DNA of 20,666 bases from an uncultured Pedobacter sp. (GCF_946479715.1 NZ_CAMLHF010000092.1:1-20666), one strand, 5' to 3'. Shown: positions 7,707-15,309, counted from the first letter of the stretch. A program made the numbers and translations. The notes: a model not told the origin generated them from the letters alone.

Positions 7707-9197
7707 ATGAAAAAATTAATATATAGTTTAATAGCTGGGGTACTCCTTATGTCATCGTGCAAGGACCAGGATTTAATGAACATAGATCCTAACAAACCTA
7801 CCCAAACCCACCCGCAGCTTTTGCTTACCAAAATTGAATGGGATACCTTCCGCGCCTACAGCGGTACTTCTCCTTTGTACGCAACCCGTATGCTTGTGCA
7901 AACAGATGGCGAAAGTGAAGGCCAGTATTTTAAATGGGGAAGAGGTGATTTTGCACCCTACTCCTCTCTTAGAAATGTGACTAAAATGATAGAAGAAGCC
8001 AATCGTATTAACGACAACTCTTACATCGCCTTAGCCAAATTTTTTAGAGCTTACTACTTTTACAACCTAACCCTTACTTTCGGCGATATCCCTTACAATC
8101 AAGCCCTGAAAGGAGAAGATCAGGCAGGTTATATGCCTCCTGTTTACGACAATCAGAAAACCGTGTTTCAAGGCATCCTTAAAGAACTTGATGAGGCAAA
8201 CAACATGCTTAAAGGCTTAAACGTGATCATTGCCGGTGATATCATTTACAAAGGTGATGCAGCTAAATGGCGCAGACTGGTTAACTCTTTCAGATTAAAA
8301 GTATTAATGACCTTGTCGAAAAAAGAAAGCGACAACGACCTGAAAGTTAAAGAAACCTTTGCTCAGATTGTACAAAGCGAACCTATTTTAGGCAATACTG
8401 AAGCCGATGGTGATGGGCAACTGATCTTTCTAGATCAGGAAGGAAACCGTTACCCAGAGTTCAACTCAAGCGGATTCGGATCTGGTATGTTCATGGCATC
8501 TACTTTTATAGAGCACTTGCAGAACAGAAAAGACCCGCGTTTATTCTTGTATTGTACACAAACAAAAATCGGTAAAGAGGCAGGTAAAGCAATAGATGAT
8601 TTTACTTCGTACGAAGGCGGAGACCCTGCTGCGCCATATGCAGAAACCAGTATAAAAGCCGCAGCAGGCAAGGTATCTAAAGTGAACGACCGCTTTCCAA
8701 GCAACCCTACAAATGAGCCATTAGTACTAATGGGCTACTCAGAACAGGAATTTATTATTGCTGAAGGAATTGTAAGAAACTGGATTTCGGGCGATGCCAA
8801 CCAACATTATAAAAATGGTGTAAAGGCATCCTTTAAATTCTATCAAACCTATGTTAAAGGCTACGAAGCTTACTTAACAGAAGAAAAAGCAAATGAATAC
8901 CTGGCATTGCCGGTAAACAACTTTGCATTGAGCACTACAACTGCCCAGAAAATGGAGCAGATAATTACTCAAAAGTATTTAAGAACCTTTTTCCAATCGG
9001 GATGGAGTGCATTTTACGACAACCTTAGAACAGGATATCCTGAATTCCGTCGCCCTGCTGGCGTTACTGTTCCTTACCGTTGGATTTATCCTCAATCGGA
9101 ATACGACAACAACAGAGACAATGTTTCAAAAGCTATTGAAACTCAGTTTGGTGCAGGAAACGATAAAATTAACCAACAAGTTTGGTGGGTAAAATAA
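7707..9197 (+). CDS. SusD-like outer-membrane lipoprotein (SusD_2 type)
   Basis: The 496-residue product has a lipoprotein signal peptide with lipobox LMSSC (Cys18). The N-terminal MNIDPNKPT segment, the helical repeat region (SYIALAKFFRAYYFYNLTLTFGDIPYNQAL) and the WRRLVNSFRLKVLM segment fit the SusD-like_2 group, which pairs with SusC channels. Near the C-terminus YLRTFFQSGWSAFYDNLRTGYPEFRRP and RWIYPQSEY match the same family. It should form the surface lid of the SusC channel encoded 28 bp upstream and bind the substrate first. Gene order implies translation from the same mRNA. The ligand is unknown; the downstream phospholipase suggests a phospholipid-derived compound. Confidence 0.93.
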   Translation: MKKLIYSLIAGVLLMSSCKDQDLMNIDPNKPTQTHPQLLLTKIEWDTFRAYSGTSPLYATRMLVQTDGESEGQYFKWGRGDFAPYSSLRNVTKMIEEANRINDNSYIALAKFFRAYYFYNLTLTFGDIPYNQALKGEDQAGYMPPVYDNQKTVFQGILKELDEANNMLKGLNVIIAGDIIYKGDAAKWRRLVNSFRLKVLMTLSKKESDNDLKVKETFAQIVQSEPILGNTEADGDGQLIFLDQEGNRYPEFNSSGFGSGMFMASTFIEHLQNRKDPRLFLYCTQTKIGKEAGKAIDDFTSYEGGDPAAPYAETSIKAAAGKVSKVNDRFPSNPTNEPLVLMGYSEQEFIIAEGIVRNWISGDANQHYKNGVKASFKFYQTYVKGYEAYLTEEKANEYLALPVNNFALSTTTAQKMEQIITQKYLRTFFQSGWSAFYDNLRTGYPEFRRPAGVTVPYRWIYPQSEYDNNRDNVSKAIETQFGAGNDKINQQVWWVK

Positions 9198-9222
9198 GCT
9201 CATATTCTTTATAATTTATTCG

Positions 9223-9256
9223 AAGGATTGATTAGTTTAGGCTAACCAATCCTTTT
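9223..9256 (+). terminator. Hairpin between the SusD gene and the phospholipase gene
   Basis: AAGGATTG-A-TTAG (9223-9235) pairs with CTAA-C-CAATCCTT (9242-9254), a 13-position stem with one mismatch and a 6-nt loop, ending in TTTTATTA. It starts 26 nt after the SusD stop. No clear promoter follows before the phospholipase start at 9273, so it may be a partial terminator that lowers phospholipase output, or an mRNA-stabilising stem. Confidence 0.6.
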
Positions 9257-9272
9257 ATTATAACACACTAAA

Positions 9273-11702
9273 ATGGAAACCAGAAGAGACTTTATCAAGA
9301 AAGCATCCCTATTAACCGGTGCGCTAGGCATAGCTGGCATCTTACCGCCATCAATACAAAGAGCTATGGCAATAGACCCTAAAGTGGGCAGTACCTTTTT
9401 AGATGCAGAACATGTGGTATTTTTGATGCAGGAGAACAGGTCTTTTGACCACGCATTTGGCACACTTAAAGGCGTAAGGGGCTTTAACGACCCTAGAGCC
9501 ATTGTCCTACCTAATCAATACCCTGTATGGCTGCAAAGCAATAAAAAAGGTCAAACCTATGCCCCATTCAGGTTAAACATTAAAGATACAAAAGCAACCT
9601 GGATGAGCGCCCTTCCACACTCCTGGGAAAACCAGGTAGATGCCCGTAACAACGGCAAATACGACGGGTGGCTGGAAGCTAAAAGATCAGGCAATAAGGA
9701 ATATGCTGATATGCCATTAACCATGGGATATTACAATCGTGAGGACATCCCCTTCTACTATTCCCTGGCCGATGCATTTACAGTTTGCGACCATAATTTC
9801 TGTTCAATATTAACAGGAACCAGCCCAAACCGCTGCTTCTTCTGGACCGGTAAAATCCGTGAAGAACAAAATGCCACATCAACCGCACACCACTCTAACG
9901 GATATATAGACGGTTCTGAAAACGTTTCATGGAGTACATTCCCGGAACGTTTGTCTAAACACAATGTAGACTGGAAAATATACCAAAACGAGCTAAGCGT
10001 AGGCGTTGGTCTGGAAAATGAAGAAGACGACTGGCTGGCTAATTTTACAGATAATGATATGGAGTTTTTTAAACAATATCATGTAAAAAGACATCCTGAG
10101 CATCTGGTTTACCTGCGTAAAGCAAAAACCGAACTGGAAGCCAAGCTAAAAGACAAACCAGACGATAAACTAAAAAAGAAGCTTGATTTTGTAACCAAAG
10201 AGATCGAATTTTTAGAAGTAAACACTCTTGATAAATTAACTCCTGAGCAGCAAGATTTACATAAAAGAGCATTTGTAACCAATCGAAATGATCCAGACTT
10301 CCATAGTCTCGAAACCATCACTTACGATGATAAAGGCACTAAAAGAACTGCCCAAATCCCTAAAGGAGATGTGTTGCATCAATTCCGAGAAGATGTTGAC
10401 GGCGGCAAATTACCCACCGTTTCCTGGCTAGTTGCGCCAAGCAACTTCTCGGATCATCCCGGAGCACCTTGGTATGGTGCCTGGTATCTTTCAGAAGCCA
10501 TAGATATTTTAACTAAAAACCCGGAAGTATGGAAAAAGACCATCTTTATTCTTACTTACGATGAAAACGACGGATACTTTGATCACCTGCCTCCTTTTGT
10601 ATCTCCAGATCCAAAAAACCCTGAAACAGGAGTAGTTTCAAAATCCTTGGACAACAGCTCTGAGTATCTTTACAAAGGCCAAAACAGCGAGAGAGAAAGT
10701 TCTTTAGGTTTAGGCTTTAGAGTTCCAATGGTTGTGGTGTCGCCATGGTCTAGGGGTGGTTATGTAAACTCACAGGTATTTGACCACACCTCTTCTATTC
10801 AGTTTTTAGAACAGTTTTTAAGTCACAAAACCGGTCAGAAGATATACGAAGACAACATCAGTTCGTGGAGAAGAAGCCTATGCGGCGATTTAACTTCCGT
10901 ATTTAGACCATACAACGGAGAGAACATTCCATTGCCAAAAGCAGTTGAAAGATTACCTTTTCTCGAAAGCATCCACAAAGCGAAATTCGCCAAACTACCT
11001 AATAACTTCAAAAACCTGGATCAACTTGCCATTGCAGGCATCATTAAAAACCCTAAAGGCAACCCTAACTTACCTAAGCAGGAACCCGGAATTAAACCCG
11101 CAAACGCAATCCCATATGAGCTGTATGCACATGGTACATTAGACATGGCAAACAACCAGTTTAAAATTGGCTTTACTGCAGGGAATAAATTCTTTGGCGA
11201 CAAGGCAAAAGGCGCCGGTTTTATAGTGTATGCTAATGATAACAATTGGAACTTTACTGTTGATGCAGGTGATACTATAGACTATAACTGGCCATTAAAC
11301 AATGACATTTATGATTTAAAAGTGTACAGTGCTAATGGTTTTTATCGCAGGTATAAAGGCAGTGCCAACGATCCTAAAATTGCAGTTTCTTTAATGTACC
11401 AAAGTGAAAAAGATGGCAGCAGGGTTAATGGCAATGTATTGTTACACGTTAAACGTATAGCCAGTGGTGAGCAAGTTAGCTTAACTGTAAAAGACAACAG
11501 CTACAAAAAAGCTCCAATTAAAGCTGTTTTAAAGAAAAACCAGGAAGAGATTTTTATACCTATTGACCTGAAATCAAGCCATAGCTGGTATGATTTGACT
11601 GTAACTTCAGAGAAACACGGGGGTTATAGCCAGCAATTTGCCGGGCATGCAGAACATTCAAAAGAAAGCTTTACTGATCCGCTAATGGGGCATTTGGTTT
11701 AA
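9273..11702 (+). CDS. Tat-exported phosphocholine-type phospholipase C
   Basis: The 809-residue product starts with a twin-arginine signal (R4-R5-D-F-I-K-K followed by a hydrophobic stretch to about residue 33). The phosphoesterase domain holds QENRSFDH (53-60), the TGTSPNR loop (181-187) that carries or flanks the Ser/Thr nucleophile in this family, a SDHPGAPWYGAWY-like segment, and the metal-binding DENDGYFDH (430-438). The residues from about 600 to the end match the duplicated C-terminal domains of bacterial phospholipase C, closing with FAGHAEHSKESFTDPLMG. Enzymes of this class split phosphatidylcholine or sphingomyelin into diacylglycerol or ceramide and phosphocholine. Length and domain order are normal for the family. 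A lysine-rich, coiled-coil-like insert lies at about 285-330. It is probably cotranscribed with the SusCD pair, with a hairpin in the gap. Confidence 0.93.
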   Translation: METRRDFIKKASLLTGALGIAGILPPSIQRAMAIDPKVGSTFLDAEHVVFLMQENRSFDHAFGTLKGVRGFNDPRAIVLPNQYPVWLQSNKKGQTYAPFRLNIKDTKATWMSALPHSWENQVDARNNGKYDGWLEAKRSGNKEYADMPLTMGYYNREDIPFYYSLADAFTVCDHNFCSILTGTSPNRCFFWTGKIREEQNATSTAHHSNGYIDGSENVSWSTFPERLSKHNVDWKIYQNELSVGVGLENEEDDWLANFTDNDMEFFKQYHVKRHPEHLVYLRKAKTELEAKLKDKPDDKLKKKLDFVTKEIEFLEVNTLDKLTPEQQDLHKRAFVTNRNDPDFHSLETITYDDKGTKRTAQIPKGDVLHQFREDVDGGKLPTVSWLVAPSNFSDHPGAPWYGAWYLSEAIDILTKNPEVWKKTIFILTYDENDGYFDHLPPFVSPDPKNPETGVVSKSLDNSSEYLYKGQNSERESSLGLGFRVPMVVVSPWSRGGYVNSQVFDHTSSIQFLEQFLSHKTGQKIYEDNISSWRRSLCGDLTSVFRPYNGENIPLPKAVERLPFLESIHKAKFAKLPNNFKNLDQLAIAGIIKNPKGNPNLPKQEPGIKPANAIPYELYAHGTLDMANNQFKIGFTAGNKFFGDKAKGAGFIVYANDNNWNFTVDAGDTIDYNWPLNNDIYDLKVYSANGFYRRYKGSANDPKIAVSLMYQSEKDGSRVNGNVLLHVKRIASGEQVSLTVKDNSYKKAPIKAVLKKNQEEIFIPIDLKSSHSWYDLTVTSEKHGGYSQQFAGHAEHSKESFTDPLMGHLV

Positions 11703-11735
11703 TAACCCATCACCCCTTCATCTTTACCTCCCTCA

Positions 11736-11803
11736 TCATCTCGACGACAGGAGAGATCTCCTGAACTTGCACAACCAAGAGATCTCTCCTATCGTCGAGA
11801 TGA
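11736..11803. repeat. Large palindromic repeat (REP-like)
   Basis: Arms 11736-11760 and 11779-11803 are inverted copies matching at 24 of 25 positions (the only mismatch pairs 11748 with 11791), with an 18-nt loop starting CTGAACTTG. The core AGGAGAGATCTC next to CATCTCGACGA resembles dispersed palindromes common between genes in Pedobacter-like genomes (from memory, not searched). It starts 34 nt after the phospholipase stop. It could fold into a very stable stem that protects or ends that mRNA, although no T run follows. Confidence 0.85.
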
Positions 11804-11808
11804 CGAGT

Positions 11809-12026
11809 ACTATAAAAAACATTTGAAAAAGTATTGAGAAATACTTAAGAAACACTTGGGTTGGAAGATGGTTGAAAGATCGTTGAGATATAGTTAAAGG
11901 ATGGTTGAAATATATATAGAGATATTCCAACTATCTCTTAAGCACCCTTTAAACATCCCTGTAACATCTTTAAGTTCAAGTGTTTCTCAAGTCTTTCTTC
12001 GGCATTTCTCAACCCTTTCCAATAGA
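11809..12026. repeat. Mirror-symmetric array of 11-nt units (imperfect inverted repeat, 103-nt arms)
   Basis: The left arm (11809-11911) divides, with no gap, into units of 11, 11, 11, 11, 15, 11, 11, 11 and 11 nt. The right arm (11924-12026), read on the other strand, divides into the same series. Most units follow NNNTTNANAAN, for example ATGGTTGAAAG (11868-11878) and ATAGTTGGAAT (11934-11924, minus). The 15-nt unit begins CACTTG in both arms. Unit by unit I count 64 of 103 identical positions, and the outermost, innermost and 15-nt units match best. The centre is 12 nt (11912-11923). The left arm is purine-rich and the right arm pyrimidine-rich. It would fold into one long imperfect hairpin. 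Function unknown. Confidence 0.75.
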
Positions 12027-12100
12027 AATTAAAAAAACATTTGTAGTCTTGTAGCGTTTCTCATCGCCCTTGCGTACTAGTAAGATATAAACCAACTATT

Positions 12101-12514
12101 ATGTCCATCAAACTTATACTCCCAATTGCATTATGCTTATGCCTATGTATGAGTTGTAAAAAAAGTAATGACAAAGTAGTTTTTAACGGCACATATACAG
12201 GAAAGTTTATTGAAGGGCCGGTCAATCAGCTTGTATCTGTTAACACAGAAGTTAAGTTTAGTGGCGACGGGTATGCAGCTACAAATGGTACTGGTATATT
12301 TACAGTTGAGAATTCTTCGAAGATTAAATTTTCTATGGCTTATATAGCATCAATGGATTATGTGGGTAACAAAGTTTTGAATGGCGATTATAGCTATATG
12401 ATTAAAGGCGATAGCTTGATCTTAGATAAGATATTTCCTTCTACAGAACACCACTACACCTTAACAAGCACTATGAGTTACAAAAATCAATATAGATTAA
12501 AGCGAATGAAATAA
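12101..12514 (+). CDS. Small lipoprotein of unknown function, first gene of the sigma-factor operon
   Basis: The 137-residue product has a lipoprotein signal peptide (lipobox CMSC, Cys19) followed by KKSNDK, a common lipoprotein linker in Bacteroidota. The mature part (about 118 residues) looks all-beta, with alternating strands such as FNGTYTGKF and KIKFSMAYI, and ends KRMK. A lipocalin-like or small beta-sandwich fold is possible, but no family is recognised. The stop codon is 3 bp before the sigma factor start, so the two are almost surely cotranscribed and translationally linked. Its first 13 nt are identical to the first 13 nt of the sigma gene. Confidence 0.8.
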   Translation: MSIKLILPIALCLCLCMSCKKSNDKVVFNGTYTGKFIEGPVNQLVSVNTEVKFSGDGYAATNGTGIFTVENSSKIKFSMAYIASMDYVGNKVLNGDYSYMIKGDSLILDKIFPSTEHHYTLTSTMSYKNQYRLKRMK

Positions 12515-12517
12515 TAA

Positions 12518-13069
12518 ATGTCCATCAAACATAACGCCTCAGATGCTGAGTTAATTAAGGAGTGTAAAAAGGGCAACCTAAAGCACCAGGAAATGTTGTA
12601 TAAGCGCTTTTATGCTTATGCAATGGGCATTGCCATGCGCTACCTTATTAATAAAGATGATGCTTTGGTGGTAGTAAATGATGCTTTTATTAAAGCATTT
12701 AACGCGATCTATACTTTTAAAGATGATTTAGAATTTAAGCCTTGGTTTAGAAAAATATTGGTTAATACCGCTCTCGATAGTAAAAGAAAGAACTTAAAAT
12801 ACATTCATGATAGTGAAATCCCGGAGGTGTTTCAGCAAACTATGTATCCATCTGCCATTGAAAAACTCTCGGCAGCTGACATTTTGAACTTAATGAAACA
12901 ACTTCCGGAAACGCATCATGTAGTTTTTAACCTGTACGAAATTGATGGCTATTCGCATAAAGAGATTGGTTTGATGCTAAATATACCCGAAAGCTCATCG
13001 AGAACTTATCTAACCCGGGCGAAACAGGCATTGCAAAAATTAATACAAAGTGACCTTATAAAGATATGA
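12518..13069 (+). CDS. ECF-type RNA polymerase sigma factor
   Basis: The 183-residue product has the two domains of a group 4 (ECF) sigma factor. Region 2 is at about 25-92 (LYKRFYAYAMGIAMRY, NDAFIKAF, FKPWFRKILVNTALDSKR) and binds core polymerase and the -10 element. Region 4 is at about 120-176 (LMKQLPETHHVVFNLYEIDGYSHKEIG, then a helix-turn-helix IPESSSRTYLTRAKQAL) and binds the -35 element. There is no region 3. In region 2.2 the usual D-x-x-Q-D core is VVNDAF, a common type of variation. The stop codon overlaps the next start by 4 bp (ATGA), tying it to the downstream one-TM protein, the usual place for an anti-sigma factor. Targets may include its own operon. Confidence 0.93.
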   Translation: MSIKHNASDAELIKECKKGNLKHQEMLYKRFYAYAMGIAMRYLINKDDALVVVNDAFIKAFNAIYTFKDDLEFKPWFRKILVNTALDSKRKNLKYIHDSEIPEVFQQTMYPSAIEKLSAADILNLMKQLPETHHVVFNLYEIDGYSHKEIGLMLNIPESSSRTYLTRAKQALQKLIQSDLIKI

Positions 13070-14292
13070 ACACGTTAGACGATAAATTCAGCAATCATAT
13101 TAAGGCAGTTTTCGAAGAATTTGATACTGAAGGGGCAGATTATGGCTGGGCTGAACTTAGAAAAGATTTCCCTCCAAAAAGCAATCATAAACCGCTGTAC
13201 CTTTGGTTATCGGGCATCGCTGCATCTTTATTGATAGCTGGGGTGTTATTATTTAACACTTATAATAATGATTCTGTAAAGAATGTTACGGAGCAAAACA
13301 ATATCACAAAAGCCAATCCTGTAGCACCACAAAAAACCGACAGCAATTTAGATACGGCCGCCAATAAGGAGATTAATTCTTTTGATAAAACCATTGTATC
13401 TGCAAAAATTGTTAAAGGAATTGCACCAGTCAGCTTAGAAGAAAAACAACTAATACCTGTTAAGATTACTGATACAACCCTAAATAAGGAGCCCAACAGA
13501 GATAGCATTAATCTGCTTGCAAATGTTGTTGCCGTTAAGCCCGATAGCGTAAAAACCACTAAACCTACAACACTTGAGTTTTTACAGAAAGAGAATGAAA
13601 AAGAAAACAAATCTGTACTAGCATCGACTGGTAAAAAAGCCAGAGAAGATAAAAAAAATGCATTGTTTGATGTTTATACAGCTACATTTTTAAATTACTA
13701 CGCAGATAATCCGGTAAAAGTAAATGCCGGGGCGGGTTTCAATGCAAACATTCGGCTCAATAAGAATGTGTACCTTTCTATGGGTGCCGGCATTAGTGAA
13801 ACCAATATTACTTACCAGAGCTCTGTTCCTTCTTCTTTATCTAACTTGTCGAGCGGTGCAGCTGATGCCGCCCTTATGAACGGTTATGTAGTGGGGGCAA
13901 ATGGCACTAAATTGGATGCTCGTTTTATTAATATAGACATTCCTGTAGCTGTTAAGTTCTACCCCGGAAAAAGTGGGAAGTACTATTTTTCTACAGGCGT
14001 AAATTCAAGCACCTACCTTAATCAGAAATATTCAAGCTCCATAAGTGGTTTTAATCCCTATTCAAATAGTTATTCAGACTTTAAAGGAAAGACTGAAGAA
14101 AGCAATTTTAAGGGATTTGATTTTGCCAACAGCGCTATTTTTGCCGTAGGGATAAATCAGTCGCTGGGAAAAAGCAGTACCTTAACTTTTGAGCCTTTCT
14201 TTAAACCTTCGCTGCGCGGTTATGGCGACAAAAACATCAAAATAAACACCGCCGGCCTGAACCTGAAATTAAGTTTGGGTGGCAAGAAATAG
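13066..14292 (+). CDS. One-TM protein with periplasmic beta-barrel-like domain, probable anti-sigma partner
   Basis: The 408-residue product has a short cytoplasmic N-terminus (1-42) containing a GWAEL motif like those in sigma-linked membrane proteins of Bacteroidota. A single membrane helix follows (about 43-65, LYLWLSGIAASLLIAGVLLF), then a polar Lys/Thr/Asn-rich linker (66-210) and a C-terminal domain (about 216-408) of alternating strands resembling the PorT/OMP_b-brl outer-membrane barrel family, ending LNLKLSLGGKK. The ATGA overlap with the sigma gene shows tight coupling and suggests that the N-terminus holds or modulates the sigma factor. A barrel domain tethered to an inner-membrane helix is topologically odd. 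The linker could span the periplasm, or the barrel-like domain may be soluble. Residues directly contacting sigma cannot be identified. Confidence 0.75.
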   Translation: MNTLDDKFSNHIKAVFEEFDTEGADYGWAELRKDFPPKSNHKPLYLWLSGIAASLLIAGVLLFNTYNNDSVKNVTEQNNITKANPVAPQKTDSNLDTAANKEINSFDKTIVSAKIVKGIAPVSLEEKQLIPVKITDTTLNKEPNRDSINLLANVVAVKPDSVKTTKPTTLEFLQKENEKENKSVLASTGKKAREDKKNALFDVYTATFLNYYADNPVKVNAGAGFNANIRLNKNVYLSMGAGISETNITYQSSVPSSLSNLSSGAADAALMNGYVVGANGTKLDARFINIDIPVAVKFYPGKSGKYYFSTGVNSSTYLNQKYSSSISGFNPYSNSYSDFKGKTEESNFKGFDFANSAIFAVGINQSLGKSSTLTFEPFFKPSLRGYGDKNIKINTAGLNLKLSLGGKK

Positions 14293-14340
14293 TTATTAAA
14301 TTTGATAGTAGATTTACCATCTATCTTAAATTAAATATCT

Positions 14341-15291
14341 ATGAAAAAAACCTCTCCAATCCTGACCTTGCTGTTGCTGGTTTGTTGTGTTAATGCCAAT
14401 GCACAATTCGGCAAATTAAAAGATGCGTTAAACAACGCTGCAGGTAACATCCTTAATAACAAACAACTTAAGCTACTTCAAAGCGACCCTATAACAACGA
14501 ACTTTGACGATTGCAACAAGACGGAAACAATGCCTGTAAACTTTGGTGCTGACTCCGTAAAAAAGAAACTTTGTGATTTAACCTCAAGCTATACATCGGC
14601 ACAGGGCTTTACTTTAAAACCGGGCTTTTATACCGGAACTTTTAAAAGCTTTTGCTTAAAAGCAGGTACTCATGGCCCGGGTAATGGCGATGGCTATTTA
14701 TATGCACCACTTGCCGGTCCGAAAGAGACGATTGCCAGAACGCTTATCGCAAATTGGGAACAGCATCCTGAAATTGAACAAAGCAAAGTGCAATTGCTTT
14801 TGTGGGCAATCATTGCAAAAACTAACTTCAGCAAGCTCTCACCTGATCTTCAGCTGGCGGCAGCTAAATTGCTTAACAAAAATGACATTTCGGCCTTAAG
14901 CAGTAGCATAATGGACTATTTATCAAGTGAAGCGATGTTAAAAATAACTGCTAACCTACCTGAGCCAGCCAAGACCATTGTAGAAATTGAAAACAAAATG
15001 AGAGGTCTGCTATATCAGGCCAATTCATCGTACGATCAGATTGAGCAATTGGCAATGCTTAGCGGTAATGCCGTTCCAAATACAGATTTCCCAAGAGGCA
15101 TATGGGGTTTGCATCCCGATGGTTATTACATTAAATACCTGCCTCATTCTTATACCAGAACGGAAGTGGTTATTTATGTTCCTAAAACAATTGCGTCTGT
15201 AAATTATCTGCCTGTTGGCATGGTAGCCGTGCCTGCAAGCAGGGGTTGCCAGCGCTTAGGGCAATCTAATTTATTGGCTTGCGAGAATTAA
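14341..15291 (+). CDS. Secreted protein of unknown function with FCL / VQLLLWAI motifs
   Basis: The 316-residue product has a Sec signal peptide (cleavage after ANAQ, about residue 22). The mature protein starts with a short amphipathic helix (FGKLKDALNNAAGNILNN) and has a central domain with S-F-C-L-K-A-G-T (Cys105), GNGDGYLYAPLAGP and V-Q-L-L-L-W-A-I (Gln151, Trp155). It ends in a beta-rich part with RGIWGLHPDGYYIKYLPHSY and a closing Cys pair (RGC and LAC-EN). I do not assign a family. The Cys and Gln motifs recall internal-thioester domains of bacterial surface adhesins, but the spacing (46 residues) is shorter than in those I know. It lies 48 bp after the sigma-linked gene and 18 bp before the AlkZ-like gene, so it probably shares the transcript. 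Confidence 0.75.
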   Translation: MKKTSPILTLLLLVCCVNANAQFGKLKDALNNAAGNILNNKQLKLLQSDPITTNFDDCNKTETMPVNFGADSVKKKLCDLTSSYTSAQGFTLKPGFYTGTFKSFCLKAGTHGPGNGDGYLYAPLAGPKETIARTLIANWEQHPEIEQSKVQLLLWAIIAKTNFSKLSPDLQLAAAKLLNKNDISALSSSIMDYLSSEAMLKITANLPEPAKTIVEIENKMRGLLYQANSSYDQIEQLAMLSGNAVPNTDFPRGIWGLHPDGYYIKYLPHSYTRTEVVIYVPKTIASVNYLPVGMVAVPASRGCQRLGQSNLLACEN

Positions 15292-15309
15292 CATCGTACA
15301 CATCCCTAT

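Larger units (their letters stand above)
11703..12100. other. 398-bp non-coding region with two inverted-repeat structures
   Basis: No credible gene is present. The region holds a 25-bp-arm palindrome (11736-11803) and a mirror-symmetric array of 11-nt units (11809-12026), described separately. The last 74 bp before the lipoprotein gene contain only partial -7 matches (TAGTCTTG at 12042-12049) and no well-spaced TTG, so the promoter of the sigma operon is not resolved. An ECF-type promoter is possible. Confidence 0.8.

Noticed and set aside
11736..11930. 64-codon minus-strand open frame across the palindrome and 11-nt array
   Set aside because: It reads through the repeat structures, has no family likeness or sensible binding site, and is a by-product of the repeats.
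11809..12026. CRISPR array
   Set aside because: Units are 11 nt, degenerate, directly joined without spacers and mirrored about a centre; no cas gene is present.
13260..13610. 116-codon minus-strand frame inside the sigma-linked membrane protein gene
   Set aside because: It is antisense to the low-complexity linker; its Ser/Leu-rich product follows from the Lys/Asn-rich coding on the other strand.
14304..14325. Terminator between the beta-barrel-like gene and the secreted-protein gene
   Set aside because: Only GATAG/CTATC pairs cleanly, with a 12-nt loop and no T run, so it is too weak to call; the TAGATTTA inside it also lacks a spaced TTG.
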